A DNA stretch of 57,601 nt from an uncultured Candidatus Saccharibacteria bacterium (GTDB lineage Bacteria > Patescibacteriota > Saccharimonadia > Saccharimonadales > Saccharimonadaceae): contig CAMZHH010000002.1 of assembly GCA_947306745.1 (NCBI GenBank), positions 1 through 57,601 of the forward strand, read 5' to 3'. The position numbers and the translations under genes are program-made. The stretch's first letter is position 1; the number at the start of each line of letters is the position of its first letter. Positions 33,055-43,952 of the stretch are shown here, in pieces. The notes under the pieces are model-generated. The model was not told the origin of the DNA. It worked only from the letters and a program-made list of their open reading frames with translations, and ran no database searches.

Positions 33055-35910
33055 TTATAATACTTGCTTCAAGTAGCGACCGGTTTCAGAGTTGGTATTT
33101 TTGGCGACATCTTCTGGTGTACCAGTAGCAACAACTCTACCACCACCCTGGCCACCTTCTGGGCCCATGTCGATAATCCAGTCCGCACTCTTAATTACAT
33201 CAAGATTATGCTCGATGATAATCATCGAATTACCACCATCAACTAAACGTTGTAAAATCGACAACAATCTTTTAACGTCGTCGGAATGCAAACCAGTGGT
33301 TGGCTCATCGAGAATATACAAAGTTTTACCCGTCGAACGACGACCAAGCTCAGTCGCAAGCTTAATGCGCTGCGCCTCACCGCCAGAAAAGGTCGTGGCT
33401 GGCTGACCAAGGCGAATATAACCCAAGCCAACTTCTTGCAAAGTCTTTAACTTACCAGAAATCAGTGGCAAACTATCGAAGAATTCTACTGCCTCATCGA
33501 CAGTCATATCGAGTACGTCAGAAATCGTTTTACCTTTGTACTTAACTTCCAAAGCTTCGCGATTATAACGTTTACCATGACAAACATCACAAGTTACGAA
33601 CACGTCCGGCAAGAAGTGCATTTCAATCTTCAAGACGCCGTCGCCCTGACATTTTTCACAGCGGCCACCCTTAACGTTAAACGAAAAACGTCCAGCTTTA
33701 TAGCCACGCACTTGCGCTTCTGGCTGATTAGCAAATAGCTCACGAATATTATTAAAGATACCAGTGTAAGTTGCTGGATTGGAGCGCGGAGTGCGACCAA
33801 TTGGCGACTGATCAATCACGATTGCTTTATTCAAATGTTCAATACCATCAATGCGTTCATGCGCACCCGGTACAGTTTGCGCACGATTTAAACGAGCCAA
33901 CAATTCGTTTGCTAAAATTTCATTCACGAGCGTCGATTTACCAGAACCAGACACGCCAGAAACTACCGTCATTACACCGAGCGGGAACTTTACGTCAATA
34001 TTCTTCAAGTTATTCTCGTGTGCGCCAATCACTTCAAGATATTTACCACTTGGCTTGCGGCGTTTTTTTGGCGTTTCAATTTTCGCCTTGCCACACAAAT
34101 ATTTTCCCGTGACAGAATTCGGATCTTTCGCAACTTCCTCTGGAGTACCAGCCGAAACAACTTTACCACCATTTACGCCAGCACCCGGACCGATATCTAC
34201 CAAGTAATCTGCTTGCTTAATCGTATCCGTATCGTGCTCGACTACAATCACGGTATTTTTCAAATCGCGCAAATGTTTCAAGGTAGCAATCAAGCGATCA
34301 TTATCGCGTTGATGCAAACCAATTGATGGCTCATCGAGCACATAAAGCACGCCTTGTAAGCCAGAACCAATCTGGGTTGCCAAACGAATGCGCTGCGCCT
34401 CGCCACCAGATAGCGTAGCCGCCGAACGGCCAAGCTCGAGATAATTCAAACCGACATCCTTCATAAAACCAACACGCGCCTTAATTTCTTTAATAATCGG
34501 CTCGGCAATCATCTTCTCATTTTCAGTCAAGCCTAAATCAGAATTTAAAACTTCCAAGGTCTGATCGACATCCATAGCGCACATGTCCATAATATTTAGG
34601 CCATGTACGGTAATAGCGAGCACAACAGGTTTCAAACGCGCACCGTGACACGTTTGGCAAACACGTTCACGCATAAAACGCTCAATATCTTTGCGAATAA
34701 AATCAGATTCAGTCTCTTTATAGCGCTTTTCAAGGTTCGCAACTACACCTTCATAAACGGCATCGTACTCATAGCCGTTTGAAAGTTTAACGTGGTATTT
34801 TTCGTCGCCCGTACCGTGCAAAATAATATCAATCGCTTCTGGACTCAATTCGCGAATCGGCACCTTTACCGAAAAACCATGGCGCTCGCCAACGGCGGTC
34901 AGGCGCTTTAGCCACCAAGAATCTTGGTTAATACGATTATATGGACGAATACCACCTTCGGAAATGGTAAGATTCGGATTCAAAACTAAAGCTGGATCAA
35001 TCTCCATGCGCGTACCTAGTCCGGTACAGGTCGGACAAGCACCCTGCGGTGCGTTGAAAGAGAAGAGGCGCGGCTCAAGCTCTGGGATTAATTCATCCGG
35101 ATGGTTTGGACAGGCGTAACGTTGCGAATAAGTCACAATCTCCGCATCGGCAGTATTGATATTATTCTGGCCAATCGCCGTAGAATTATCTTTAATGCAA
35201 AGAATCTTCATAATGCCATCACCGAGATCCAAAGCCTGCTCCACGGATTGCGAAACGCGACTCTCGATATCTGGCGCCATCACGAAGCGATCCACGATGA
35301 TCTCAATATCATGACGTAAATTCTTGTCTAATTCTGGCCACTCATCCAAGGCATAAATAATACCATCCACACGCGCACGCGCAAAACCTTTCGCCAAATA
35401 CTGCTCGCCAATATGTGAGAAAGAGCCTTTCTTTTGCGAGACAATCGGCGCTAACACCATAAGCTTAGATGCCACCGGCCAAGCCATCACCTGGTCAATA
35501 ATATCCTGCGTCGTACGACGAGCCACTTCGGAATGACAAATCGGACAATGCGGGACGCCGATACGCGCAAAAAGCAAACGCAGATAATCATAAATCTCCG
35601 TCACCGTCGCCACAGTTGAGCGTGGGTTGCGTGAAGTAGATTTCTGATCAATCGAAATTGCCGGCGAAAGGCCCGTAATCATATCGACATCCGGTTTATC
35701 CATCACGCCAAGGAACATGCGCGCATAGCTCGAAAGCGACTCGACGTAGCGACGCTGACCTTCGGCATAAATCGTATCAAAAGCGAGGGAAGACTTACCA
35801 GAACCAGAAAGGCCCGTAATCACGACCAGCTTATCGCGCGGGATATCAATATCGATATTCTTGAGGTTATTCGCGCGTGCGCCGCGAATTCTGATATAGT
35901 CTCCATCCAT
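33055..35910 (-). CDS. uvrA: Excinuclease ABC subunit A
   Basis: This 951-residue ATPase loads UvrB at DNA damage in nucleotide excision repair. Walker A motifs are [15 protein letters not shown] near residue 33 and [15 protein letters not shown] near 638. Both ABC signatures ([33 protein letters not shown]) and Walker B segments ([30 protein letters not shown]) are intact. Zinc modules are visible as CPICHSEV, then CPNHPDE with CPTCTG, and CEKCQGDG with CDVCHGKR. On the minus strand TATAAT lies 8 nt before the ATG. UvrB is encoded 2.6 kb away; UvrC is not in the window. It ends 4 bp from the convergent orphan membrane protein gene. Confidence 0.97.
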   Translation of the reverse strand: MDGDYIRIRGARANNLKNIDIDIPRDKLVVITGLSGSGKSSLAFDTIYAEGQRRYVESLSSYARMFLGVMDKPDVDMITGLSPAISIDQKSTSRNPRSTVATVTEIYDYLRLLFARIGVPHCPICHSEVARRTTQDIIDQVMAWPVASKLMVLAPIVSQKKGSFSHIGEQYLAKGFARARVDGIIYALDEWPELDKNLRHDIEIIVDRFVMAPDIESRVSQSVEQALDLGDGIMKILCIKDNSTAIGQNNINTADAEIVTYSQRYACPNHPDELIPELEPRLFSFNAPQGACPTCTGLGTRMEIDPALVLNPNLTISEGGIRPYNRINQDSWWLKRLTAVGERHGFSVKVPIRELSPEAIDIILHGTGDEKYHVKLSNGYEYDAVYEGVVANLEKRYKETESDFIRKDIERFMRERVCQTCHGARLKPVVLAITVHGLNIMDMCAMDVDQTLEVLNSDLGLTENEKMIAEPIIKEIKARVGFMKDVGLNYLELGRSAATLSGGEAQRIRLATQIGSGLQGVLYVLDEPSIGLHQRDNDRLIATLKHLRDLKNTVIVVEHDTDTIKQADYLVDIGPGAGVNGGKVVSAGTPEEVAKDPNSVTGKYLCGKAKIETPKKRRKPSGKYLEVIGAHENNLKNIDVKFPLGVMTVVSGVSGSGKSTLVNEILANELLARLNRAQTVPGAHERIDGIEHLNKAIVIDQSPIGRTPRSNPATYTGIFNNIRELFANQPEAQVRGYKAGRFSFNVKGGRCEKCQGDGVLKIEMHFLPDVFVTCDVCHGKRYNREALEVKYKGKTISDVLDMTVDEAVEFFDSLPLISGKLKTLQEVGLGYIRLGQPATTFSGGEAQRIKLATELGRRSTGKTLYILDEPTTGLHSDDVKRLLSILQRLVDGGNSMIIIEHNLDVIKSADWIIDMGPEGGQGGGRVVATGTPEDVAKNTNSETGRYLKQVL

Positions 35911-35995
35911 AAGCGTTTATTATACCAAAAAAGTGCCAAAAAGTCAATATGCTTACGCCTGACGATACTCTTGACGTATGATATATAATATAAGT

Positions 35996-36466
35996 ATGAG
36001 CGAAGGTGGTTATACAGAGGAGCAAATTCGCGACATTAAGCGTAAAGTTCTACGTGTCACCATTCGCCGTCTGATGGTGCATATGCACACCAAATATGCG
36101 CCAGATTTCTTCGTCGAACAGGCTATGGCGCAAGCCGATCGCTTTATCGAGCGCTACAAAGATCAGCCAGATGTTGACATCTGGAAGAATGCCCGCCTCG
36201 ACCAATATACTGTACGCTTAATCAATAATCTCATCATTCAATATCGTTTCGATTATGAGCTCACGCGCGAAAATATCGAAGCCGTTGAAAACCTCAAAGA
36301 TGCCGAAGAGATGCTCGGCGACAAGGTCTCTGACCGCGAACTATTCTTAATGTTCGACTATGAACCTGAGGAACTTGAGCGTTTACGCATTTTAGCTAAA
36401 TACACCGGAAAGCTCGACACCGAAGAAATCATCACTGACTTCAATAAGAAGTACAATCTTGAATAA
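35996..36466 (+). CDS. Orphan helical protein upstream of the MurL-like gene
   Basis: This 156-residue, charged and mostly helical protein is of unrecognised family; the segment DVDIWKNARLDQYTVRLINN and an acidic middle are its main features. The ATG at 35996 follows TATAAT by 6 nt; an in-frame ATG at 35978 lies upstream of that box. Its stop codon is 3 bp before the -10 box of the next gene, so read-through could make a two-gene message. Confidence 0.6.
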   Translation: MSEGGYTEEQIRDIKRKVLRVTIRRLMVHMHTKYAPDFFVEQAMAQADRFIERYKDQPDVDIWKNARLDQYTVRLINNLIIQYRFDYELTRENIEAVENLKDAEEMLGDKVSDRELFLMFDYEPEELERLRILAKYTGKLDTEEIITDFNKKYNLE

Positions 36467-36481
36467 TGCTATAATGTGCTT

Positions 36482-37828
36482 ATGATTAATAGCGCGCAAG
36501 AAAACCTCGCTCTGCGGTATAAATTCCCAGAGTTTATTTATGAATCATATAATTTTTATCGCAACGCCGATGGTGTAAAGGTGGACTACGTTTATAAACT
36601 CGGTCCATACACTTTCACGCCAAGCGTCGAGATTCCAGCCGCCGACATCCGTAACGACGAGTTAGACGATGAGTTCTTGAGCTATTTATTCTTCAACTTC
36701 GGTATCATTAATGCCGTACATTATTACAAGTTATCAATTCCGGCCACCTTCCATATCAAAGCCGGCTCCATCGATAATGTTCAGAAGGAATTTTTCCATA
36801 AATTATTCTTCGGCGAATTGATTGAATTCTTATATGACAATAACTTGCGCATCCCGTATGAAGAATTTATCACCTTCGTCTGCGACAACCAGAATGAGCC
36901 GCATAATACCTATCATATTGACACTAAATTTGAAGGCAATCTCATCCCAGTCGGCGGCAATAAGAACTCCGTAGTAGTGCTCGAAGGGCTCCAGGAAAAG
37001 CACGAGCAAAACCTTTGCCTCCTCTACCACTACGGAGACGATGCTGATGTAGCTGCCACGGACTGCATCAAAGAGGCTGGCTATGGTCTTGAAAGCGTTG
37101 TCGATTTTAATTTAACTCTCGATCCACAGATTGACGAATTGCCACAGCAGGGCTTTTATAACGGCCACGTCTCGCTTTCGTCATGCTTCGCCTTCGCATC
37201 TTACATTACGGCCTATTTAAACAAAAAAGAGAACATCATCCTCTCAAACAGCGCTTTTGACGGCAATAACCACCAATACACTAAAAGCTTTGATTTTGAA
37301 ACCGATTTTCAGCATTATATCGATACATATTTCGCACCGAAGATTCATTACTTTAGCATCTTGCGTGGCATGAATGATTACGCAATTTATCAAAAGTTCA
37401 TCAAACATCCGCTCTATCTGAAAGCTTTCGGTGGTTGTAGCAATACAAGCGAAGAAAAGCGATGGTGCGGTCATTGCCCACGTTGCTTATACAATTACAT
37501 CATGCTATATCCGCTCGAGGGGCACGATAAGTTACTTGAGATTTTTGGCGAAGATTTATTAAACGACCAGCGCCTCACGGCAACGTTTACTAATCTCGTA
37601 AATTATGGCGGCAGTAATCCATTCGATTTCATCGGTACGCGCGAAGAAATCATCTATTCATTGCAGCTAGCTTGTGCCCAGCTCCAACCAGGCGAAAAAG
37701 CGCCATTACTACTGCAGTACTTCCACGATTATCTCAATAATCCAAACCAAGTCTATAACGTCACGAGCTTCTATAATCCCGCCCATCACATCCCGCAAGA
37801 GTACCTTGATTTAATCTATAAAAGCTAA
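36482..37828 (+). CDS. MurL-like UDP-MurNAc-L-Ala-L-Glu epimerase
   Basis: MurL, known from Xanthomonas, epimerises L-Glu to D-Glu after it has been attached to UDP-MurNAc-L-Ala by a MurD2-type ligase. Similar landmarks here are the PP-loop-like IPVGGNKNSVVVLEGL (residues 155-170), SLSSCFAFASYITAYLN (231-247), IILSNSAFDG, CSNTSEEKRWCGHCPRC (319-335) and NPFDFIGTREE (379-389). The loop reads GGNKNS where the usual form is GGGKDS, so the Asp is replaced by Asn. Length (448) fits the family. The ATG at 36482 follows TATAAT by 6 nt. The assignment is from memory of the family pattern and should be tested. Confidence 0.68.
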   Translation: MINSAQENLALRYKFPEFIYESYNFYRNADGVKVDYVYKLGPYTFTPSVEIPAADIRNDELDDEFLSYLFFNFGIINAVHYYKLSIPATFHIKAGSIDNVQKEFFHKLFFGELIEFLYDNNLRIPYEEFITFVCDNQNEPHNTYHIDTKFEGNLIPVGGNKNSVVVLEGLQEKHEQNLCLLYHYGDDADVAATDCIKEAGYGLESVVDFNLTLDPQIDELPQQGFYNGHVSLSSCFAFASYITAYLNKKENIILSNSAFDGNNHQYTKSFDFETDFQHYIDTYFAPKIHYFSILRGMNDYAIYQKFIKHPLYLKAFGGCSNTSEEKRWCGHCPRCLYNYIMLYPLEGHDKLLEIFGEDLLNDQRLTATFTNLVNYGGSNPFDFIGTREEIIYSLQLACAQLQPGEKAPLLLQYFHDYLNNPNQVYNVTSFYNPAHHIPQEYLDLIYKS

Positions 37829-37866
37829 TAAAATTAAACTAAACATAACCGAAAGGAAAGTAAAAA

Positions 37867-38427
37867 ATGGATTTATTAGCAACATACTACAGCTCGAGCA
37901 GTAGCAGTAGTGCAGCAGCCGCTGGCGGCATATTTGCCGGACTTATGGCATTCTTCGGCGCAATTTGGCTATTCGCCATGGCCATGGTCGTCATTAGTAT
38001 TATTGCTAACTGGAAAATTTTCACCAAAGCTGGTCGTGAAGGTTGGAAATCTATCATCCCTATCTATAACAACTGGGTTCTCTTTGAGATTGCCGGTATG
38101 AACGGTGCACTCTCACTCCTCTTGTTCGTTCCAGTTGCAAACGTTGTCATGTTGATTATCATGTATCTCAACCTCGCCAAGGTCTTCGGTAAAGACACTG
38201 GCTTCGCGGTAGGCTTAATCCTCTTGAGCTTCATTTTCATGCTCATCCTTGCCTTCGGTAAAGATAAATACCTTGGCGAAAGCTATGCTACTATCCTGGC
38301 AGAGCACAAAGGTGCTGCTCCTGCTGGTGGCGCCGCTCCAGCTGCCGGTGCTGCTCCAACCCAAGCCCCAACCGATCCGTGGGTAAACGGTAACGATTCT
38401 CAGACTCCAACTCAGCCACAAGCTTAA
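37867..38427 (+). CDS. DUF5684-like membrane protein with Ala/Pro tail
   Basis: The 186 residues begin with a Ser-rich stretch, then four probable helices (about 19-47, 75-93, 97-108 and 115-135). The loop FTKAGREGWKSIIPIYNNW is characteristic of small membrane proteins grouped as DUF5684, of unknown role. The last 50 residues are an Ala/Gly/Pro/Gln tail (GGAAPAAGAAPTQAP). A ribosome site (GAAAGGAAAG) precedes the ATG, 38 bp after the MurL-like gene, so co-transcription is possible. Confidence 0.65.
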   Translation: MDLLATYYSSSSSSSAAAAGGIFAGLMAFFGAIWLFAMAMVVISIIANWKIFTKAGREGWKSIIPIYNNWVLFEIAGMNGALSLLLFVPVANVVMLIIMYLNLAKVFGKDTGFAVGLILLSFIFMLILAFGKDKYLGESYATILAEHKGAAPAGGAAPAAGAAPTQAPTDPWVNGNDSQTPTQPQA

Positions 38428-38440
38428 TTAGAGCCTAACC

Positions 38441-38473
38441 GGAAAACCCGTTATGTAAATAGCGGGTTTTTTG
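38441..38473 (+). terminator. Intrinsic terminator
   Basis: AAAACCCGTTA and TAGCGGGTTTT pair (one G-T) around a short loop and run into TTTTTT. The -10 box of uvrB follows within a few bases. Confidence 0.85.
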
Positions 38474-38491
38474 ATGATAAAATAGAAGGGA

Positions 38492-40465
38492 ATGAATTTT
38501 AAGCTTCACAGTAAATATGAACCAACTGGCGATCAGCCTCAAGCTATCGCTCAGCTTCTTGATGGTCTACGTGCCGGCCAAAAAGCCCAAACCCTACTCG
38601 GCGTGACCGGCTCCGGCAAAACTTTTACCATGGCGAATATTATCGAGAAATATAATCGCCCAACTTTAGTATTAGCGCACAACAAAACACTCGCCGCTCA
38701 GCTCTATTCCGAATTTCGCGAGTTCTTCCCAGAAAATGAGGTGCATTATTTTGTTTCTTATTTCGATTACTACCAGCCGGAGGCTTACATTGCGAGCACT
38801 GATACTTATATCGAAAAAGATTCGGCCATTAATGAAGAAATCGATCGCCTGCGTCACGGCGCCACCGAGGCACTCCTAACGCGTCGCGATACTTTAATTG
38901 TAGCTTCAGTTTCTTGTATCTACGGCATCGGTTCACCAGACAACTATAAAGCCATGGCTATCCGCCTCGCCAAAGGCGAACAGCGCGATATGAGCCAGTT
39001 TATTTATCTATTAACCGAAATACAGTATCACCGTAACGATATCGCCTTCGAGCGGGGCAATTTCCGCGTCCGCGGCGACACGGTTGATCTATTTCCAGCT
39101 TCCGGCGACCGAGCCTATCGCCTCGAATTCGATTTCGACACCCTTGAGCGCATCAAGGTTATCGACCCGTTAACCGCCGAAGTGCTCGCCGAACCAGATG
39201 AGATTGGCATTTTCCCAAACACCCACTATGCCACGCCAAAAGAATCGCTCGACCTTGCTATTCGTAAAATTCGCGCCGAATACGAAGAGCGCTTAGCATT
39301 CTTTGAAAAAGAGCATAAATATCTCGAGGCGCAACGCCTAAGCCAGCGCATCAAATACGACCTCGAAATGCTCGAGCAAACCGGCTTTGTAAAAGGTATT
39401 GAAAACTATTCGCGCCACCTCGACGGCCGCGTTCAGGGACAACCGCCAGCCACATTGCTAGACTATTTCCCAGACGATTATTTAATGCTCATCGACGAGT
39501 CGCACATGACCTTACCGCAAGTTCGAGGTATGTTTAATGGCGACCGCGCCCGCAAAGAGACGCTCGTTGAATACGGCTTTCGTTTGCCAAGCGCGCTAGA
39601 TAACCGCCCGCTTACTTTTACGGAATTTGAGAGCCATATTAACCAAGTCATCTTTACTTCTGCTACGCCAGGCGAATATGAATTACAACATAGCCCATCG
39701 CCAGCCCAGCAGGTAATTCGCCCAACCGGTCTGCTTGATCCAGAAATCGAAGTCCGCCCAAGTGAAGGACAGATAGATAATCTAGTTGACGAAATCGATG
39801 AACGCATCAAGAAACAACAGCGCGTACTCGTGACCACGCTCACTAAGCGCATGGCAGAGGATTTATCCGAACATTTAGTTGAACTCGGCATTAAAACCGC
39901 CTATATCCATAGCGATATCGACACCCTAGAACGCGGCGATATCTTACGCGATCTGCGTGCCGGCACCTACGACGTGCTAGTAGGCATCAACTTACTTCGC
40001 GAGGGGCTAGATTTGCCAGAAGTTTCACTCGTTGCCATTCTCGATGCGGACAAGGAAGGTTTTTTGCGTTCCGAATCGGCACTCGTGCAGACTATCGGCC
40101 GCGCCGCCCGTCATGTCGAAGGTAAAGTTATTATGTATGCCGACAGCATGACCGGAAGTATGGAACGTGCTATTAATGAAACCTACCGCCGCCGCGAAAT
40201 CCAGCAAAAATACAACGAGGAACACAATATCACGCCGCGCTCCGTCGCTAAAGAAATCGGCGAAGGTCTGCGCGCAATCATTCCTGAAAAAGAGAAGAGT
40301 AATAAGCTCGACCTGCGTAAGATTCCGCGCGAAGAACTGCCGCAAATCGTAAAGGAACTCACTTCGCAAATGCAGCTCGCCGCCGCCAACCTCGAGTTTG
40401 AACGCGCCGCCGAATTGCGTGATCAAATCGAAGACATTAAGACCGCACTCGAACGCAAGAAGTAA
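38492..40465 (+). CDS. uvrB: Excinuclease ABC subunit B
   Basis: This 657-residue damage-verifying helicase has Walker [15 protein letters not shown] (37-50), the beta-hairpin region ([18 protein letters not shown]), DESH in [17 protein letters not shown], and helicase motifs [27 protein letters not shown] and QTIGRAARH. The C-terminal UVR motif ([11 protein letters not shown]) binds UvrC. TAAAAT lies 8 nt before the ATG; the AGAAGGGA between them is too close for a ribosome site. UvrA is on the opposite strand nearby. Confidence 0.97.
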   Translation: MNFKLHSKYEPTGDQPQAIAQLLDGLRAGQKAQTLLGVTGSGKTFTMANIIEKYNRPTLVLAHNKTLAAQLYSEFREFFPENEVHYFVSYFDYYQPEAYIASTDTYIEKDSAINEEIDRLRHGATEALLTRRDTLIVASVSCIYGIGSPDNYKAMAIRLAKGEQRDMSQFIYLLTEIQYHRNDIAFERGNFRVRGDTVDLFPASGDRAYRLEFDFDTLERIKVIDPLTAEVLAEPDEIGIFPNTHYATPKESLDLAIRKIRAEYEERLAFFEKEHKYLEAQRLSQRIKYDLEMLEQTGFVKGIENYSRHLDGRVQGQPPATLLDYFPDDYLMLIDESHMTLPQVRGMFNGDRARKETLVEYGFRLPSALDNRPLTFTEFESHINQVIFTSATPGEYELQHSPSPAQQVIRPTGLLDPEIEVRPSEGQIDNLVDEIDERIKKQQRVLVTTLTKRMAEDLSEHLVELGIKTAYIHSDIDTLERGDILRDLRAGTYDVLVGINLLREGLDLPEVSLVAILDADKEGFLRSESALVQTIGRAARHVEGKVIMYADSMTGSMERAINETYRRREIQQKYNEEHNITPRSVAKEIGEGLRAIIPEKEKSNKLDLRKIPREELPQIVKELTSQMQLAAANLEFERAAELRDQIEDIKTALERKK

Positions 40466-40468
40466 TAA

Positions 40469-42367
40469 TTATTCTTTTTCGCAACTCAATTCGTTGTCGA
40501 TATCTTTACCCACCCAAATATCAAGATCCGACAGCTTGCCATACATTTGGCGATATACTACGTTATTCTCAATCGAAGCACCGAACCAAACCGTATCATT
40601 GAAATACTCGTTAAACTCCGTATAATCATCGACGAATACAGGATTACCGTCATTAATTACATAGCAGAGTAAATTATTTTTTCTAATCAGCGTAAAGCGA
40701 TCCGTACCCGCAATCGGAATATCTAGCTTTGTTGAAGTTAGCTTGACGTGATCCTTTACTACATTTGAGCCAAGCGTATAATATCCATTTTTATTGTCGT
40801 GCCTTCTTAATACGATGCCAGGATATTGTCGATCTTTGACTTCAAGCGTGGAATTAATCAAAGTAGCACGATGTATTGTTGACCCATAGCGGAATTCATC
40901 GATATTAAAGGAAATCTTAAAGTCCTTCTTAGCATTTTCTTCGGAGAATAGGCTTATGCCAGTATCAATATACTCTTGGCCGAGATAATCGCTACAATCA
41001 TCGGTACCCGTGATTCCATCGCTCGTAAATACGCATTGCCCATCAAGCGTAAATGTCTCCGGCTGAACTTCTAATTCATAAATCGGACCAATCTCCATCG
41101 CTTCGTTCATAACGATATTAATACTCGTCGTCGTCTCGCCGTTTGTCCACCCCTTAAAGAGATAGCCTTCGCGTGTAGCCGCCGTCAAAGTCAACGGCGT
41201 TTCGTAATAGTATTCTTTCGACGTGGCACCCGTTACATATTCCGCATTCGTAATAGCCAACGCGAACTTCTTGCGATCGTAATTGTAGGTAAAGACGCGC
41301 GAACCGTCACCAAGAATCGTATCCGTCTGCGCGTCTGGACGCTCAAAACCCGGATAATCCTTTGTAGCCGGCGTAACTTCAGTATCAGTCGTGCCAGTTC
41401 CGGTTTCTTCTTCGGCAAACACATAATCCGAACCGTCTACGGTCATCTTATTATGGACAACTTTATATGCCGTGTCTGGGTTCGCGCTAATATCGGCGCT
41501 CACATTGATATCTTCTGTAATCGGATTTGCAAAAGAGAAGTTTGCGCCGGACGCATCTTTCCAGCCGTTGAAGGTATAACCCGCCGGGACGTTGACGTTC
41601 GGCTCTTCAAGCGTAGCGCCATAATCGATAATCTCGTTCGTCGTTTCGCCATCAACTACAATGCTAACTTTTACGCGATCATATAAGACATACTCTGCGC
41701 GAAAATCGATTGCATAAATACCACCATCCGCCTGTGCTACGCCTACGAACAGGCCGCCAAGAATCGCAACTGCGAAAAGCGCCGAAACAATCAGTGCACC
41801 TTTTTTGCGCATTTTTATAATTACAATCACTAAGCCTATTACTGCCACAATTAGGATCGCCACAAAGATAATAACATTATCTGCAGTTTGCGGATTCGAC
41901 GCCGAATCGCTTGAGTAACGAACATTAATTACTGTACGCACGGCCTGCGCACGATCCGACAAATCATCTAACTGCGCAACATATTCAACGCGCATCGTAA
42001 AGCTCACTTCGGCGCCGGCTGCAACTTTCTTTCCAGCATAGTTCTCGAACGTAAACGCCAAATAATCACCGCTGTCATCGATACTAACTTCGTCTAGTAT
42101 ATAATCCTCGTTTGAGGTATTCCTTAGCGTCACCTCATACGACGCATGTGTATTTAATTCATGGAAAACTAAATTATTCTCAAAACTATCGCCATTATAA
42201 TTCGCAACCTCACCTTCAATACTTTGGCTTTTCTCTAACGGCGTCAGGCCAGATATCTCAAAATCGTTTTGCGTCGCCATCGCAGTAGTGCCGCAAATGC
42301 TCAAGGCGAATATCAAAAACGCCATAAAACAAGAAATAACGATATGATTCAAACCTCTCTTAAACAT
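40469..42367 (-). CDS. Large surface protein with internal sorting-signal-like segment
   Basis: A signal peptide (about 1-31) starts the 632 residues. A beta domain follows to about 155, then NPQTADN (158-164), a helix (165-185) and KMRKK, which together look like a cell-wall sorting signal. A second hydrophobic stretch (190-210) ending AQADGG looks like a new signal peptide. The remainder contains InlB-type repeats (YTFNGWKDASG, YLFKGWTNGET), a MucBP-like stretch (YKVVHNKMTVDGS), and a C-terminal lectin or laminin-G-like domain with one cysteine pair. It is a likely adhesin or host-contact protein. The ribosome site before the ATG is weak (AAGAAAAGGG). Confidence 0.75.
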   Translation of the reverse strand: MFKRGLNHIVISCFMAFLIFALSICGTTAMATQNDFEISGLTPLEKSQSIEGEVANYNGDSFENNLVFHELNTHASYEVTLRNTSNEDYILDEVSIDDSGDYLAFTFENYAGKKVAAGAEVSFTMRVEYVAQLDDLSDRAQAVRTVINVRYSSDSASNPQTADNVIIFVAILIVAVIGLVIVIIKMRKKGALIVSALFAVAILGGLFVGVAQADGGIYAIDFRAEYVLYDRVKVSIVVDGETTNEIIDYGATLEEPNVNVPAGYTFNGWKDASGANFSFANPITEDINVSADISANPDTAYKVVHNKMTVDGSDYVFAEEETGTGTTDTEVTPATKDYPGFERPDAQTDTILGDGSRVFTYNYDRKKFALAITNAEYVTGATSKEYYYETPLTLTAATREGYLFKGWTNGETTTSINIVMNEAMEIGPIYELEVQPETFTLDGQCVFTSDGITGTDDCSDYLGQEYIDTGISLFSEENAKKDFKISFNIDEFRYGSTIHRATLINSTLEVKDRQYPGIVLRRHDNKNGYYTLGSNVVKDHVKLTSTKLDIPIAGTDRFTLIRKNNLLCYVINDGNPVFVDDYTEFNEYFNDTVWFGASIENNVVYRQMYGKLSDLDIWVGKDIDNELSCEKE

Positions 42368-42571
42368 ATAGCCCTTTTCTTATATCTATTTTATAACACT
42401 TATTCTTATATGTAAATAGCAGTCGCACTAATTTGCATAAAGATATATAATCTAATTAGCTATAATATGCTTCGTTCTTTCCTTAATCTTCTTTGTCATT
42501 ATTTCTCACACGCTCAGTTTATATCTACAAATAAATACGAATAACACGGAGAAATCTCGAAAGGATAAAAT
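42368..42571. promoter_or_regulatory. AT-rich divergent control region, surface protein / mscS
   Basis: TATAAT-like boxes occur on both strands: TATAAAATAG on the minus side near 42400, and AGCTATAATATG near 42460 on the plus side, giving mscS a leader of about 100 nt that ends in AAAGGA. I see no hairpin strong enough to be a terminator and no further gene. Confidence 0.45.
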
Positions 42572-43360
42572 ATGAATCTCGATGGATTAAATTTCAACGT
42601 ACATAGCCTCGTGTCTGCAGCTACAACGGTCGTAATTGCTATTGTGTTATATCAAGCAATTCGCATTCCGCTTAGCAAACTTAAGCGCACTAACGTTAAA
42701 ATTAGCAACGGAAAAACCACCTACTTTTCATTTATTGGCAGTTTCGTCCGCATCATTTATGTTTCAATCGTAATTCTAGTATTACTACACAATTTTGGCG
42801 TCGACGTTAGCAACCTTCTCGCTGGCATCGGAATCGCATCCGTCGCTATCGGTCTTGCCGTACAAGACACACTCAAGGACATCATCCGTGGCGTTTCGAT
42901 CATCTCGGAAGACTATTTCAAAATTGGCGACTATGTCACCATTAACGGCAACTCTGGCACTGTTGTCCATACCGGCATTCGCTCAACTAAAATCAAAGAC
43001 GGCCTTACTGGCAACATTATTTCAATCGCTAATCGCAATATTGAAACTGCCGAAGTTGGCGCCACTGCGATGAGCATCGATATTCCGCTCCCATACGAAC
43101 TTAAGCTCGAAAAAGCTGAAGCTATTTTAAATGAAATTGTCGAAAGCTCCCGCGAGCTTGAATATGTGAACGAGTTGAACTACAAGGGCGTCAACGAATT
43201 TGGCGACTCAGCCATCATTTATCGCATTTTTGGCAAAAGCGAAAAAGGCAAACGCATCGACGCTAAGCGTGCCATTCTGCGCCAAGCACTCGTTGTACTT
43301 GAAAAACACAATATCAGTGTGCCATACCCACAGATGGATGTGCACCAGAAGAAGGACTAA
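42572..43360 (+). CDS. Small-conductance mechanosensitive channel, MscS family
   Basis: The 262-residue protein has two membrane helices (about 13-28 and 50-72) and a pore helix with the MscS pattern NLLAGIGIASVAIGLAVQDTLKD, followed by the beta domain (YFKIGDYVTINGNSGTVVHTGIRSTKI). It should release solutes on osmotic downshift. It lacks the extra N-terminal helix of E. coli MscS, like many short homologues. Its stop overlaps the next start (TAATG), so the two are coupled. Confidence 0.9.
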   Translation: MNLDGLNFNVHSLVSAATTVVIAIVLYQAIRIPLSKLKRTNVKISNGKTTYFSFIGSFVRIIYVSIVILVLLHNFGVDVSNLLAGIGIASVAIGLAVQDTLKDIIRGVSIISEDYFKIGDYVTINGNSGTVVHTGIRSTKIKDGLTGNIISIANRNIETAEVGATAMSIDIPLPYELKLEKAEAILNEIVESSRELEYVNELNYKGVNEFGDSAIIYRIFGKSEKGKRIDAKRAILRQALVVLEKHNISVPYPQMDVHQKKD

Positions 43361-43908
43361 TGTTAAAAGCCGATTCGGAAATTATCGTCGACGACGAAAT
43401 CATTTTGCGTCGCTTTACGCACGAAATCGATAGTAAGAAATACGAAATGATACTCGCCAACCACGATCACCTATTACCGTGGTTGCCTTGGGCGGACATG
43501 TATCATAAGTTCGAAGATATGCTAAATTTTACCGAGGATCAAATTCGTGCTTTTGACGCCGGCAAACAATTCGGTTACGACGTCTATTACCGTGGCGAAC
43601 TAGCCGGCTCGATTGATATACATGACATCGCCGAAGACGACCACCACTGCGACCTAGGCTACTGGCTAGACCAAAATTTTACCGGCAAAGGCATCATGAC
43701 GCGCTCAGTCGCCAAGCTTACTGATTATTGTTTCAATAAACTCAATATGCACCGCGTAGTCATTAAAGCCGCGCCAGAGAATAACGCTTCCGTCGCCGTC
43801 GCCGAACGTCTCAACTTTACCAAAGAGGCGCGCCATCGCGAAGATCAATTACTTGGCGACCGTTATTATGACACAATCGTTTATGCGAAAATCAACGAAT
43901 CAAATTAG
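43360..43908 (+). CDS. GNAT N-acetyltransferase, RimJ/RimL type
   Basis: The 182-residue protein fits ribosomal-protein N-acetyltransferases: ILRRFTHEIDSKKYEMI near the N-terminus, LGYWLDQNFTGKGIMTRSV (the acetyl-CoA pyrophosphate loop) in the middle, and MHRVVIKAAPENNASVAVAERL near the end. The target may be a ribosomal protein, another protein N-terminus or a small amine. It is translationally coupled to mscS. Confidence 0.85.
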   Translation: MLKADSEIIVDDEIILRRFTHEIDSKKYEMILANHDHLLPWLPWADMYHKFEDMLNFTEDQIRAFDAGKQFGYDVYYRGELAGSIDIHDIAEDDHHCDLGYWLDQNFTGKGIMTRSVAKLTDYCFNKLNMHRVVIKAAPENNASVAVAERLNFTKEARHREDQLLGDRYYDTIVYAKINESN

Positions 43909-43952
43909 ATTGCAAATTTAAGCCACGTTGTAAGAACACAAAAGGAGGGAAG

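Noticed and set aside
35971-35989. TTGACG as -35 element for the 156-aa orphan
   Set aside because: Only 7 bp separate it from TATAAT, far from the 16-18 bp needed.
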